Part shown: one piece after another, positions 34,007 to 41,491 of the stretch
How the letters are laid out: every line of letters starts with the position of its first letter
Numbering within the stretch: position 1 is the stretch's first letter
DNA from: Micrococcaceae bacterium RIT 802
GTDB lineage: Bacteria > Actinomycetota > Actinomycetes > Actinomycetales > Micrococcaceae
Direction of reading: 5' to 3'
Assembly: GCA_016892645.1 (NCBI GenBank)
Contig: JAFEMX010000023.1
Coordinates: forward strand, 1 to 41,491
Length of the DNA stretch: 41,491 nt
Notes under the pieces: model-generated
What the model was told of the DNA's origin: nothing
Databases searched by the model: none
The model's input: only the letters and a program-made list of their open reading frames with translations
Position numbers and translations under genes: made by a program

Positions 34007-34915
34007 ATGAGGAAAAAACTCGCATCATTGATGGGGATGGCCGCCGCTGCGGCGCTGGCATTGACCGCCTGTGGCGGCGGAGGCGGAAGCGACACGGGCG
34101 CATCGGCTTCGTCGGGCAATGGCGACAAGAAGGAACTGAAGATCGGCGTCATGGCCGGCTGGGACGAAGGCGTCGCGGTCTCCAACCTGTGGAAGCAGAT
34201 CCTCGACAAGAAGGGCTACGACGTCGAACTCACCGGCGCCGATGTCGCCCCCATCTTCTCGGGCGTCTCCACCGGTGACCTCGACCTGACCATGGACGTG
34301 TGGCTGCCACAGACACACAAGGACTACATGGAAAAGTACGGCGACAAGATGACCGAACTGGGCACCTGGTACGACAATGCCAAGCTGACCATCGCCGTGA
34401 ACAAGGACGCCCCCATCGATTCGTTGGAGGACCTGGCCAAGAACGCCGACAAGTTCAACAACACCATCTACGGCATCGATCCCGGTGCCGGCCTCACCAA
34501 GGCCACCCAGAGCAAGGTCATCCCGGAGTACGGGCTGGAGAAGATGAAGTTCCTGACGTCCTCGACCCCGGCCATGCTCACTCAGCTGAAGAAGGCCACC
34601 GACGCCGGCGAGAACATCGTCGTCACCCTGTGGCGCCCGCACTGGGCCTACGACGAGTTCCCCATCAAGGACCTCAAGGACCCGAAGAACACGCTGGGCA
34701 CCGCCGAGCACATCACCGCCTACGGTGACGCGGACTTCGAGAAGGACTACCCCACGCTCACCACGTGGCTGAAGGACTTCAAGATGGACGACGAGCACCT
34801 GTTCTCGCTGGAGAACGCCATGTTCAACGGCACCGACACGGACAACTACGCGCCGATCGTCGACAAGTGGATCACCGAGAACCAGGACTACGTGGACGGC
34901 CTGACCCAGAAGTAG
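34007..34915 (+). CDS. proX: Glycine betaine/proline-binding lipoprotein
   Basis: 302 aa. Signal peptide with lipobox LTAC (Cys22), so lipid-anchored on the outer face of the membrane, then a Gly/Ser linker. The OpuAC domain follows with GVMAGWDEGVAVSNLW, MDVWLPQTHKDY and VVTLWRPHWAYDEF, whose tryptophans and tyrosines likely form the aromatic cage for quaternary amines. AAAGGAAC precedes the ATG by about 6 nt. It is 42 bp after proW and ends the operon before a hairpin. Confidence 0.93.
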   Translation: MRKKLASLMGMAAAAALALTACGGGGGSDTGASASSGNGDKKELKIGVMAGWDEGVAVSNLWKQILDKKGYDVELTGADVAPIFSGVSTGDLDLTMDVWLPQTHKDYMEKYGDKMTELGTWYDNAKLTIAVNKDAPIDSLEDLAKNADKFNNTIYGIDPGAGLTKATQSKVIPEYGLEKMKFLTSSTPAMLTQLKKATDAGENIVVTLWRPHWAYDEFPIKDLKDPKNTLGTAEHITAYGDADFEKDYPTLTTWLKDFKMDDEHLFSLENAMFNGTDTDNYAPIVDKWITENQDYVDGLTQK

Positions 34916-34952
34916 CCGCCACCACGGTCAGCGCCCCGGCGCAGACCACGAT

Positions 34953-34990
34953 CGAGGATCCGGTACCCGCACATGGGCACCGGATCCCCG
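34953..34990. terminator. Hairpin between convergent proX and aldehyde dehydrogenase genes
   Basis: GGATCCGGT (34956-34964) pairs perfectly with ACCGGATCC (34979-34987); after one A-C mismatch the stem continues CCC/GGG around a 6-nt loop. No T-run on either strand. Suitable as a two-way terminator in the 95-bp gap. Confidence 0.65.
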
Positions 34991-35010
34991 TGCGTCCGGC
35001 GGTGCCATGC

Positions 35011-36459
35011 TCACCCCATCGAGCGCATGATCCGTCGTTTCGCCCATCCGAACGGCGGATAGATGGCGCGCAGGGTATCGATCCTGGCGGTCTTCGAGAG
35101 CACGGGGCGTTGCTGGCTGAACGTGTCGAACCCGGCTTTGCCGTGGTAGTTCCCCATGCCCGACGCCCCGACTCCGCCGAACGGCAGGTCCGGGACCGCC
35201 AGGTGCATGTTGCACACGTTGTGTCCGATTCCCCCGGCCCGCACCTGGTCCTCGAAGGCGGTGTGCAATCGGGGGCGTTCGCTGAACAGGTAGGCGGCCA
35301 GCGGGGAGGGACGTGAGTTGACGAAGCGCACCGCGTCATCGAACCGGTCGACTCGGACAATCGGCAACACCGGCCCGAAGATCTCGTCGGTCATCACCGT
35401 TGCCGCCGGGTCGACGTCCGCCAGCACCGTCGGTTCGACGTAGCGGGTGGCCGGATCGTTCGAGCCGCCGGAGACCACCCGGCCCTGCTGCTGGTACGCG
35501 GCGATCCGGGAGAAGTGCGCGGCGTTCACGATCTGTCCGTAGTCCCGGCTGGACGACGGGTCCTTGCCGTAGAACGCGGCGATCGCCTTCGGCAGGTGCT
35601 TCTCGAGCTCATTCGCCGCATGATCGCCGACGGCCAACACGTAGTCGGGGGCCACGCAGGTCTGTCCGGCGTTCATGAATTTCCCGTGGGCGATCCGGCG
35701 GGCGATGGCCGCGAAATTCCCATCACAAACGACGGCGGGGCTCTTCCCGCCGAGCTCAAGGGTCACCGGCGTGAGCCGCTCGGCCGCCGCGTGGGCCACG
35801 ATCCGCCCGACCCGCTCCCCGCCGGTGTAGAAGATGTGGTCCCACTGCTGCCCCAGCAGCTCCGTCGTCGTCTCCGCCGCCCCTTCCACGACGGCGACGG
35901 CCCGGCGGTCCAGGTAGGCCGGCACCAGCCGGGCCAAGAGGGCCGAGGTGGCCGGCGCGAGTTCGGAGGGCTTGAGGACCACGGTGTTCCCGGCGGCCAA
36001 CGCGCCCACGAGCGGGCCGAGCAACAACAGGACGGGGTAGTTCCACGGGGCGATGACCAGCACCATGCCCAATGGCCGGGCCTGGATGCGTGCGGTCGCC
36101 GGCTGCAGCGACACGGGGACCCTCACGTGCCGTTCGGCGACCCAGTCCCCCAAGTGCAGTTGGGCGTGGTCGATTTCTGCTTTGATCCGGTCCAGTTCGG
36201 TCAGCCGGGATTCGGCGGCCGGCTTGCCCAGATCGGCGGCCAGCGCATCGCACAGCGCGTCCTCGTTCTCCCCGAGCAGCCGTTCGAGCCCCTTGAGTTG
36301 CGTGGCCCGGAAGCGGCGTGGCTGGGCCAGCCGCGAGTCGGTGGCGTCGCGCAGCCGTCGGGCAGCGGCAACCGGCAACTCGGCGGGTTCCACCGGTTCC
36401 ACGGGTTCCGCGGTTTCCCCGGGGGCGGTGGTCGGTGGGGTGCGTCGTTTCCTGGCCAT
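35011..36459 (-). CDS. Aldehyde dehydrogenase, class-3-like (fatty/aromatic aldehyde type)
   Basis: 482 aa NAD(P)-dependent aldehyde oxidoreductase. Catalytic residues: Asn140 in IAPWNYPV, Glu235 in TLELGGKS, and Cys268 in MNAGQTCVAPDYVL, with FYTGGERVG for the nucleotide. The GQTCVAPDYVL context and FGGVGASGMGNYHG near the end fit the ALDH3/coniferyl-aldehyde group rather than betaine-aldehyde dehydrogenases. The first 30 residues are a low-complexity extension with repeated Glu-Pro-Val. The ATG at 36459 (MARKRR) lies 7 nt after a minus-strand TACTGT, so leaderless; an earlier start at 36480 is less likely. Confidence 0.9.
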   Translation of the reverse strand: MARKRRTPPTTAPGETAEPVEPVEPAELPVAAARRLRDATDSRLAQPRRFRATQLKGLERLLGENEDALCDALAADLGKPAAESRLTELDRIKAEIDHAQLHLGDWVAERHVRVPVSLQPATARIQARPLGMVLVIAPWNYPVLLLLGPLVGALAAGNTVVLKPSELAPATSALLARLVPAYLDRRAVAVVEGAAETTTELLGQQWDHIFYTGGERVGRIVAHAAAERLTPVTLELGGKSPAVVCDGNFAAIARRIAHGKFMNAGQTCVAPDYVLAVGDHAANELEKHLPKAIAAFYGKDPSSSRDYGQIVNAAHFSRIAAYQQQGRVVSGGSNDPATRYVEPTVLADVDPAATVMTDEIFGPVLPIVRVDRFDDAVRFVNSRPSPLAAYLFSERPRLHTAFEDQVRAGGIGHNVCNMHLAVPDLPFGGVGASGMGNYHGKAGFDTFSQQRPVLSKTARIDTLRAIYPPFGWAKRRIMRSMG

Positions 36460-36466
36460 GCGTACG

Positions 36467-36472
36467 ACAGTA
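36467..36472 (-). promoter_or_regulatory. -10 box of likely leaderless aldehyde dehydrogenase promoter
   Basis: TACTGT on the minus strand ends 7 nt before the ATG at 36459. No Shine-Dalgarno is visible. Its -35 region falls in the palindrome at 36484-36501. Confidence 0.5.
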
Positions 36473-36483
36473 GCGCCCACGGC

Positions 36484-36501
36484 CGGTGATTCGCGTCACC
36501 G
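36484..36501. promoter_or_regulatory. CRP-like palindrome between divergent aldehyde dehydrogenase and thiM promoters
   Basis: CGGTGA-TTCGCG-TCACCG, perfect 6-bp arms with a 6-bp spacer; it contains the CRP-type core GTGA-N6-TCAC. It overlaps the -35 zone of the aldehyde dehydrogenase promoter and ends 2 bp before the thiM -35. Confidence 0.4.
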
Positions 36502-36503
36502 AG

Positions 36504-36533
36504 TTGGCCCGTGACGGTGGGTACCGGTAGGCT
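36504..36533 (+). promoter_or_regulatory. thiM promoter
   Basis: -35 TTGGCC (36504-36509), 18-bp spacer, -10 TAGGCT (36528-36533). Transcription would begin near 36540, just before the riboswitch aptamer, which supports the assignment. Confidence 0.6.
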
Positions 36534-36542
36534 CGCGCTCAT

Positions 36543-36626
36543 TGACACGGGGTGTCCGCCAACCGGCGCGGACTGAGAACACACCCGCCAGAACCTGATC
36601 TAGTTCGTACTAGCGGAGGGATGTCG
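36543..36626 (+). ncRNA. TPP riboswitch (THI box)
   Basis: The conserved aptamer elements appear in order: GGGGTG (36549-36554), a P3 stem with GTCCGC/GCGGAC, CTGAGA (36573-36578), ACACCC pairing back to GGGGTGT, then ACCTGATC (36593-36600) and GCGGAGGGA. P1 can be closed by TGACA (36543-36547) with TGTCG (36622-36626). The Shine-Dalgarno GGAGGG (36615-36620) lies inside the aptamer's 3' side, so TPP binding should hide it and block translation of thiM. Confidence 0.95.
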
Positions 36627-36629
36627 CCC

Positions 36630-37451
36630 ATGCCCATGCATGCGCCCACCAACACCTACACACCGGCCGACCTGGGCCAAGCCCTCGAGAAGCTGCGCAC
36701 CACGGCACCGCTCGTGCAGTGCCTGACCAACGCCGTCGTCACCAACTTCACCGCCAACGTCCTGTTGGCCGCCGGGGCGTCCCCTGCCATGGTGGACGTG
36801 CCCGGCGAGGCCGCGGACTTCGCGCCGGTGGCCTCTGCAGTGCTCGTCAACCTGGGCACCCCGCACGCCGATCAGCGCCGGGCCATGCTGCAGGCGGTCC
36901 GCAGCGCCCGCCGGTCCGGGACCCCCTGGGTCCTGGACCCGGTGGCCGTCGGGGCGCTGGAGCTGCGGACCCGGTTCGCCGAGGCGCTGCTGGCCGAACG
37001 CCCCACGGTCATCCGCGGCAACGCCTCCGAAATCCTCGCGTTGGCCGGCTCCGGTGCCGGCGGGCGGGGCGTCGACGCCACGCACGACGTCGAGGCGGCC
37101 CTGGTGCCTGCCTCCCACCTGGCCGCGGCCACCCCCGCGGTTGTCGCCGTGTCCGGGCCGGTGGATCTGGTCACCGACGCCGAACGCAGCGTCCGCGTCC
37201 ACGGCGGCGATGCCCTGCTCACCCGCGTCACCGGCGGCGGCTGCGCCCTGGGTGCCCTCGTGGCCGCCCTCGTCGCGGCGGCCGAGGACGACGCGCTGCT
37301 GGGAGCGGTCACCGCCCATGCGCTGTACTCCGTGGCAGCCGAACGGGCCGCCGCCAGCGCGGCCGGGCCGGGGTCCTTCGCCGTCGGGTTCCTCGACGCT
37401 CTGTCCTCCGTCGGGCCCGAGGACCTGGCCGCCGGGGCGGTGATCGCATGA
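36630..37451 (+). CDS. thiM: Hydroxyethylthiazole kinase
   Basis: 273 aa salvage enzyme phosphorylating 4-methyl-5-(2-hydroxyethyl)thiazole. Motifs: [13 protein letters not shown] (31-43), [10 protein letters not shown] (100-109), [10 protein letters not shown] (127-136) and [11 protein letters not shown] (200-210), with the catalytic cysteine in the last (Cys205). ATGs at 36621, 36630 and 36636 exist; the first lies directly against GGAGGG and within P1, the second is 9 nt away and is chosen. Regulated by the TPP riboswitch. Overlaps thiE as ATGA. Confidence 0.94.
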   Translation: MPMHAPTNTYTPADLGQALEKLRTTAPLVQCLTNAVVTNFTANVLLAAGASPAMVDVPGEAADFAPVASAVLVNLGTPHADQRRAMLQAVRSARRSGTPWVLDPVAVGALELRTRFAEALLAERPTVIRGNASEILALAGSGAGGRGVDATHDVEAALVPASHLAAATPAVVAVSGPVDLVTDAERSVRVHGGDALLTRVTGGGCALGALVAALVAAAEDDALLGAVTAHALYSVAAERAAASAAGPGSFAVGFLDALSSVGPEDLAAGAVIA

Positions 37452-38122
37452 CCGCGCCGACCCCGGCTACCGGGATCTACCTGGTCGCCGACTCCGCCAG
37501 CACCGCGGGCCGGCCGTTGGCCGACATCGTGGCCGCCGCCGTCACCGCCGGCATCACGACGATCCAGCTGCGGTGCAAGGACCTCTCCGCGCGGGAATTC
37601 CTGGCCGTGGCCTCCGCCTGCGCCGTCCACACTGCGGGCCGTGCCCTGCTGCTGGTCAACGACCGCATCGACGTCTACCTGGCCGCCCGCGCCGCAGGAA
37701 TCCCCGTCGACGGGGTCCACATCGGGCAGAAGGACCTGCCCGCCGATGCCGTCCGGGGCCTCATCGGCCCGGACGCGGTGCTCGGCCTGAGCGCCAGCAC
37801 CCCGGATCACTTCGCAGCCGTGGCGGCCCTGCCCGCCGGCACCGTGGACTACCTGGGCACCGGGGCCGTGCGACCCACCCCCACCAAGAAGGACCACCCG
37901 ACCCCGCTGGGATTCGACGGCCTGGGCCGGCTTGTCGCGCAGGCACCGCTGCCGTGCGTGGCCATCGGCGGATTGGGCCACGGCGACGCCTCCGCTGTCC
38001 ACGCCGCGGGAGCCTCCGGGGTGGCCGTGGTCCGGGCGATCTGCGCCGCCGACGACCCCGGCGCCGCTGCCGCCTCGCTGCACGCCGAATGGGCCGGCGC
38101 CACGCGGGAGGAAACCAAGTGA
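37448..38122 (+). CDS. thiE: Thiamine-phosphate synthase
   Basis: 224 aa TIM-barrel enzyme joining HMP pyrophosphate and thiazole phosphate to thiamine phosphate. Conserved segments: [19 protein letters not shown] (pyrophosphate lysine), [39 protein letters not shown] and CVAIGGLG, closing with SGVAVVRAI. Starts at ATG 37448 within the thiM stop and ends with a GTGA overlap onto the ThiD-TenA gene. Confidence 0.95.
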   Translation: MTAPTPATGIYLVADSASTAGRPLADIVAAAVTAGITTIQLRCKDLSAREFLAVASACAVHTAGRALLLVNDRIDVYLAARAAGIPVDGVHIGQKDLPADAVRGLIGPDAVLGLSASTPDHFAAVAALPAGTVDYLGTGAVRPTPTKKDHPTPLGFDGLGRLVAQAPLPCVAIGGLGHGDASAVHAAGASGVAVVRAICAADDPGAAAASLHAEWAGATREETK

Positions 38123-39651
38123 ACCGCCCACGCACCCCGAACATCCTCTCGATCGCCGGCTCGGATCCCTCGGGCGGGGCCGGCATCCAGGCCGACCTGA
38201 AGTCGATCGCCGCCTGCGGTGGCTACGGCATGGCCGCGATCACCGCACTGACCGCCCAGAACACGCGTGGCGTCATCGGCGTCCACGTCCCGCCGGCGGC
38301 ATTCCTCACCCAACAGCTCGAGGCCATCTCCGCCGACATCCGCATCGATGCGGTGAAGATCGGCATGCTGGCCACCACCGACGTCATCGAGGCGGTCACC
38401 ACCTGGCTGGACACCCGGCGCGGCACCTGGCCCAGCACCGCCGTCGTACTGGATCCCGTGCTGGTGGCCACCTCCGGCGACCGGCTCCTGGAGCACGACG
38501 CCGAAGCCGCCCTGCACCGGCTGCTGCCCCTGGCCGATGTGCTCACCCCGAACACCGCCGAACTGGCGGTCCTGCTGGGCGAATCGGAGTCGGCCGACTG
38601 GGATGCGGTGCTGGGGCAGGCGGCACGGTTGGCGGCGCGATACGACGTGCTGGTGCTGGCCAAGGGCGGGCACCTGGCCGGAAGGGATTGCCCGGATGCG
38701 CTGGTCGGGCCGGGGGGATTGCGGGCCGAGGTGTCCGGCGAGCGGATCGACACGCGGAACACGCACGGCACCGGATGCTCGCTCTCCTCCGCACTGGCCA
38801 CCCTGCACGCCCGGCACGGGGACTGGGCCGATGCGCTCCGTCTCGCCCGGGGGTGGCTGCAGGAGGCCCTGGGTACCGCCGACGCGCTCGAGGTGGGTGG
38901 CGGCCACGGTCCCGTGGACCACTTCGGGGCGCTCTGGGCCGGGCGGATGGCCCCGGCGTCCGAGGCGCTGCTGTCCACCTGGTGGGACGGGATCGCCGAC
39001 CTGCGCCAGCTCATCGATGCGCTGGCGTTCATCCGTTCGCTGCGCGACGGGAGCCTTGCGGCCGACGAATTCCACTTCTACCTGGCGCAGGATGCGGTGT
39101 ACCTGCGCACCTACTCGCGGGTGCTCTCGCGGGCCGCGCAGCTGGCACCGAACCGTGCCGAGCAGGCCTTCTGGGCCGCCGGGGCCGTGGGTGCGCTCGA
39201 GGAGGAGTCGAACCTGCACCGGCTGCGGCTGGGGGACGCCGAGGATGCGGCGCCGAGCCCCACGACGTCGGCCTACCTGAACCACCTGGTCGCCTCCGAT
39301 GCGTCCTATCCGGAGCTCGTGGCGGCGATCCTGCCCTGCTACTGGCTGTACCAGGACATCGGACGGCGGCTGGCCGGCGCGGCCCACCCGGGACACCCAT
39401 ATGCCGACTGGCTCGCCGCCTACTCCTCGCCGGAGTTCGACGCGGCCACGGCCGAGGCGATCGCCATGGTCCAGCGGGTGGCCTTCCGCGCCGATGCCGC
39501 CGGGCTGGCGGCCATGCGGCGGGCCTTCGACGAATCCAGCCGGCACGAGCTGGCGTTCTTCGCGCAGACCTCCGCCGACGCCACCGCGGGACGGGTCGCG
39601 GACATCGGCCGGGTCGACGCCGACGGACGGGTGGGGGCGGGCGCCCTGTAG
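38119..39651 (+). CDS. thiD: Bifunctional HMP/HMP-P kinase - TenA thiaminase II fusion
   Basis: 510 aa. Residues 1-265 are ThiD, a ribokinase-fold kinase that phosphorylates hydroxymethylpyrimidine twice: SIAGSDPSGGAGIQADLKS (11-29), DPVLVATSG (112-120), LTPNTAE and the anion-hole HGTGCSLSSA (216-225). From about 285 it is a complete TenA domain: DEFHFYLAQDAVYL (316-329), EEESNLH, and ILPCYWLYQDIG (404-415) with candidate catalytic Cys407. TenA releases HMP from degraded thiamine, feeding ThiD. The GTG at 38119 overlaps thiE. No frame break occurs between domains, so the fusion is real in this sequence. Confidence 0.94.
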   Translation: MNRPRTPNILSIAGSDPSGGAGIQADLKSIAACGGYGMAAITALTAQNTRGVIGVHVPPAAFLTQQLEAISADIRIDAVKIGMLATTDVIEAVTTWLDTRRGTWPSTAVVLDPVLVATSGDRLLEHDAEAALHRLLPLADVLTPNTAELAVLLGESESADWDAVLGQAARLAARYDVLVLAKGGHLAGRDCPDALVGPGGLRAEVSGERIDTRNTHGTGCSLSSALATLHARHGDWADALRLARGWLQEALGTADALEVGGGHGPVDHFGALWAGRMAPASEALLSTWWDGIADLRQLIDALAFIRSLRDGSLAADEFHFYLAQDAVYLRTYSRVLSRAAQLAPNRAEQAFWAAGAVGALEEESNLHRLRLGDAEDAAPSPTTSAYLNHLVASDASYPELVAAILPCYWLYQDIGRRLAGAAHPGHPYADWLAAYSSPEFDAATAEAIAMVQRVAFRADAAGLAAMRRAFDESSRHELAFFAQTSADATAGRVADIGRVDADGRVGAGAL

Positions 39652-39656
39652 GATTC

Positions 39657-39689
39657 CGTGGGGGTTCCGCAATGTTCCGGGCCCCCACG
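39657..39689 (+). promoter_or_regulatory. 8-bp hairpin in the leader of the permease gene
   Basis: CGTGGGGG (39657-39664) and CCCCCACG (39682-39689) form a perfect stem with a 17-nt loop, 5 bp after the thiD-tenA stop and 32 bp before the permease ATG. No T-run follows. It may terminate the thiamine operon or act as a leader element controlling the permease. Confidence 0.45.
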
Positions 39690-39721
39690 AGAACACCCGC
39701 AGGGCCCCTACGGAGGACACC

Positions 39722-41038
39722 ATGAGCAGCAACCTCGGCTTCGGCTGGACGGTCCACGGCGACGGCAAGACGATCCGGCCGGGCACGGTGGTGGCACCGG
39801 ACGAACGGCTCAGCTGGTTCCAGACCACCGGGATCGGCGTCCAGCATGTGATGGCCATGTTCGGATCCACCGTGCTGGTGCCGGCGCTGACCGGCTTCCC
39901 GGTGACGGCCACCCTGTTCTTCTCCGGTGTCGGGACGCTGCTGTTCCTGGTCATCACCGCCGGCCGGGTCCCCAGCTACCTGGGCTCCTCCTTCGCGTTC
40001 ATCGCGCCGGTGACGGCCGCCATGGCCGGGCACGGGTTTGCCGGCGCGTTGGGCGGGGTCGTCGTCTCGGGGTTGGCCCTGTTCATCATCGGGCTGGTGG
40101 TGCAGAAGTCCGGCACCGGTTGGATCCACGCGCTGATGCCGCCGGTGGTCATGGGCACGATCGTCGCCCTGATCGGGCTGAACCTCGCGGGGGCCACCAC
40201 CGAGGCCATGCAGACCGTGCCGTTGACGACGTTCGCCACCGTCGCCGCCATCGTCTTCTCCGCCGTCCTGTTCCGTGGCCTGCTCGGGCGCCTGTCGATC
40301 CTCGTGGGCATCGTGGCCGGTTACCTCGTCGCCCTGGCCCAGGGGCAGGTGGAGTTCACCGCCGTCGGCGAGGCCGGATGGCTGGGGCTGCCGCCGTTCG
40401 CCTTCCCGGAGTTCCACCTCGACACGCTGGCCCTGTTCCTGCCGGTCGTCTTCGTGCTGGTCGCGGAGAACATCGGCCACGTGAAGACGGTGGGCCTGAT
40501 GACCAACCGCAACCTGGACGACGTCAACGGCCGGGCGCTGATGGCCGATGGCGTGGCGAGCGTCGTCGCCGGATTCGGTGGCGGCTCCGGAACCACGACC
40601 TACGCCGAGAACATCGGCGTCATGGCCTCGTCCCGGGTCTACTCCACGGCCGCCTACTGGATCGCCGGCATCGTGGCCATTCTCCTCGCGTTCCTGCCGA
40701 AGTTCGGGGCCGCCATCAACTCCATCCCCACCGGCGTCAGCGGTGGGGCCGGCATCGTGCTGTATGGCATGATCGGCATCATCGGCGCCCGGCTATGGGT
40801 CCAGAACAAGGTGAACTTCTCCAACCCGATCAACCTGATGACCGCTGGCGCCGGCCTGATCATCGCCATCGCCGACCCGACGATCGCGGTCGGTTCGATG
40901 CAATTCGGCGGCATAGCCCTGGGGACGATCGCCACGCTGGTGATCTTCCATGGCATGCGGGGCATCGCCCGGTGGCGGGGGACCGAACCGACCGAAGCCC
41001 CCGACTACGAGGGCTCGACGCCCAGCAAGCTCGGTTAG
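39722..41038 (+). CDS. NCS2-family nucleobase (uracil/xanthine) permease
   Basis: 438 aa with about 14 membrane segments. UraA-type features: SWFQTTGIGVQHVMAMFGST at the start of the membrane domain, SYLGSSFAFIAPV, FVLVAENIGHVKTVG (acidic nucleobase contact) and GGSGTTTYAENIGVMASS. The AENIGHV motif favours uracil over xanthine, though this is not decisive. The ATG at 39722 has GGAGGA about 4 nt upstream. Beginning 70 bp after the thiamine operon, it may be read partly from it, or start from its own promoter. Confidence 0.88.
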   Translation: MSSNLGFGWTVHGDGKTIRPGTVVAPDERLSWFQTTGIGVQHVMAMFGSTVLVPALTGFPVTATLFFSGVGTLLFLVITAGRVPSYLGSSFAFIAPVTAAMAGHGFAGALGGVVVSGLALFIIGLVVQKSGTGWIHALMPPVVMGTIVALIGLNLAGATTEAMQTVPLTTFATVAAIVFSAVLFRGLLGRLSILVGIVAGYLVALAQGQVEFTAVGEAGWLGLPPFAFPEFHLDTLALFLPVVFVLVAENIGHVKTVGLMTNRNLDDVNGRALMADGVASVVAGFGGGSGTTTYAENIGVMASSRVYSTAAYWIAGIVAILLAFLPKFGAAINSIPTGVSGGAGIVLYGMIGIIGARLWVQNKVNFSNPINLMTAGAGLIIAIADPTIAVGSMQFGGIALGTIATLVIFHGMRGIARWRGTEPTEAPDYEGSTPSKLG

Positions 41039-41047
41039 GTCCACGAA

Positions 41048-41491
41048 ATGGCGGAGTGGAACGACTACTGGGCCACCGAGGCGTGGCTCGAGGAGATCGA
41101 CACCTGGGTGTCGATGGTGCTCGAGACCTACGAGTTGCGCCGGACCGGGCCCCTGGAACGCGGCGGCATCGATCTGTGGTCCACGCAGGTCGTCGTGCAT
41201 ACCGACCACGGCCGGCTCTTCCTCAAGGCCGTCAACCCCGGGCAACAGTCCGAGGTCGCGTTGACGGCCGCCGCGGCGCGGCTGGTCCCGGACCAGCTCG
41301 TGATGCCGCTGGCCGTCGAGCCGATGCGCGGCTGGATGATTTCCCCCGATTATGGCGAGACCATGGCCCGCATCCCCAGTACCGACTATCGGCTGTGGGA
41401 ACGGATCCTGCAGGACTTCGCCCGGCTGCAACGCGGCCTGGTCCCGTATGGGGACGAACTCTTCGATGCCGGGTTAACGCAGTTGGCCCCG
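41048..41491 (+). CDS. Phosphotransferase/kinase-like protein, 5' part (truncated by window end)
   Basis: The first 148 codons of an open frame that runs off the window. It starts MAEWNDYWATEAWLEE at ATG 41048, 9 bp after the permease stop. VVVHTDHGRLFLKAVNPG resembles the beta-strand carrying the ATP-binding lysine in aminoglycoside-phosphotransferase-fold proteins, and ERILQDFARLQRGLVP resembles the later helix. The catalytic HGD and DFG motifs would lie beyond the end. Codon use is like the neighbours. Identification as a kinase is moderate. Confidence 0.6.
   Translation, partial: MAEWNDYWATEAWLEEIDTWVSMVLETYELRRTGPLERGGIDLWSTQVVVHTDHGRLFLKAVNPGQQSEVALTAAAARLVPDQLVMPLAVEPMRGWMISPDYGETMARIPSTDYRLWERILQDFARLQRGLVPYGDELFDAGLTQLAP

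Noticed and set aside
35011-36459. Aldehyde dehydrogenase as betaine-aldehyde dehydrogenase because of the adjacent betaine importer
   Set aside because: The active-site context fits the class-3/coniferyl group, and the gene is convergent with, not part of, the importer operon.

Overview
The window is a compact, high-GC chromosomal segment of a Gram-positive actinobacterium. The gene order dacB / zinc metalloprotease / tilS / hpt / ftsH / folE-P-B-K / DUF3180 / two PH-domain proteins / DUF2520 / panC, the many GTG starts, and the many TAnnnT boxes placed 6-7 nt before start codons all fit Actinomycetota. Micrococcaceae (Arthrobacter-like) is my best guess from memory of the synteny; genus and species cannot be read from the sequence alone. 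I see no rRNA, tRNA, CRISPR array, insertion sequence, integrase or phage gene. This is core and near-core chromosome, and almost all of it is coding.

Layout. (1) 338-2235 (+): a nitronate-monooxygenase-type flavoenzyme and an aminoglycoside-phosphotransferase-fold kinase. (2) 2275-15852 (-), read right to left: D-Ala-D-Ala carboxypeptidase, HEXXH metalloprotease, tRNA-Ile lysidine synthetase, hypoxanthine phosphoribosyltransferase, FtsH, GTP cyclohydrolase I, dihydropteroate synthase, dihydroneopterin aldolase, HPPK, DUF3180, two bacterial PH-domain membrane proteins, a Rossmann/DUF2520 reductase-like protein and pantothenate synthetase. Many junctions are 4-bp overlaps or gaps of a few bases, so the folate/pantothenate block is probably one operon with internal promoters. 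(3) 15981-18610 (+): inorganic pyrophosphatase, YczE-type membrane protein, a SatD-like protein with a C-terminal helix-turn-helix, and a HAD phosphatase. (4) 18589-20799: MerR/TipAS regulator (-), DUF1761 membrane protein (+), Cof-type HAD hydrolase (-). (5) 20948-24606: seryl-tRNA synthetase (-), lipid-kinase-like protein (+), prephenate dehydratase and rhodanese (-). (6) 24690-31432 (+): ABC1/UbiB atypical kinase with membrane extensions, amidase, POT peptide transporter, strong hairpin terminator, phosphoglucomutase. (7) 31757-34915 (+): glycine-betaine/proline ABC importer proV-proW-proX behind a structured 324-bp leader. (8) 35011-36459 (-): class-3-like aldehyde dehydrogenase. (9) 36543-39651 (+): TPP riboswitch followed by thiM-thiE-thiD::tenA, a thiamine salvage operon with a ThiD-TenA fusion. 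(10) 39722-41491 (+): NCS2 uracil/xanthine-type permease and the start of a kinase-like gene cut by the window end.

How the genes work together. Folate: FolE, FolB, FolK and FolP cover GTP to dihydropteroate apart from the dephosphorylation step. Pantothenate: PanC makes pantothenate, and the adjacent DUF2520 protein is a candidate ketopantoate reductase. Thiamine: ThiM, ThiE and ThiD-TenA recycle thiazole and pyrimidine moieties under TPP control; no thiC, thiG or thiS is present here. Osmoprotection: ProVWX imports betaine-type solutes.

The most interesting signals beyond ordinary annotation are: a SatD-like cyclase-fold/HTH candidate regulator behind an 8-bp palindrome; a repeated leaderless-promoter pattern; an ftsH leader in which a GC hairpin sits exactly between Shine-Dalgarno and start; a MerR-type 19-bp-spaced autoregulated promoter; and CRP-like sites before the peptide transporter and between the aldehyde dehydrogenase and thiM.
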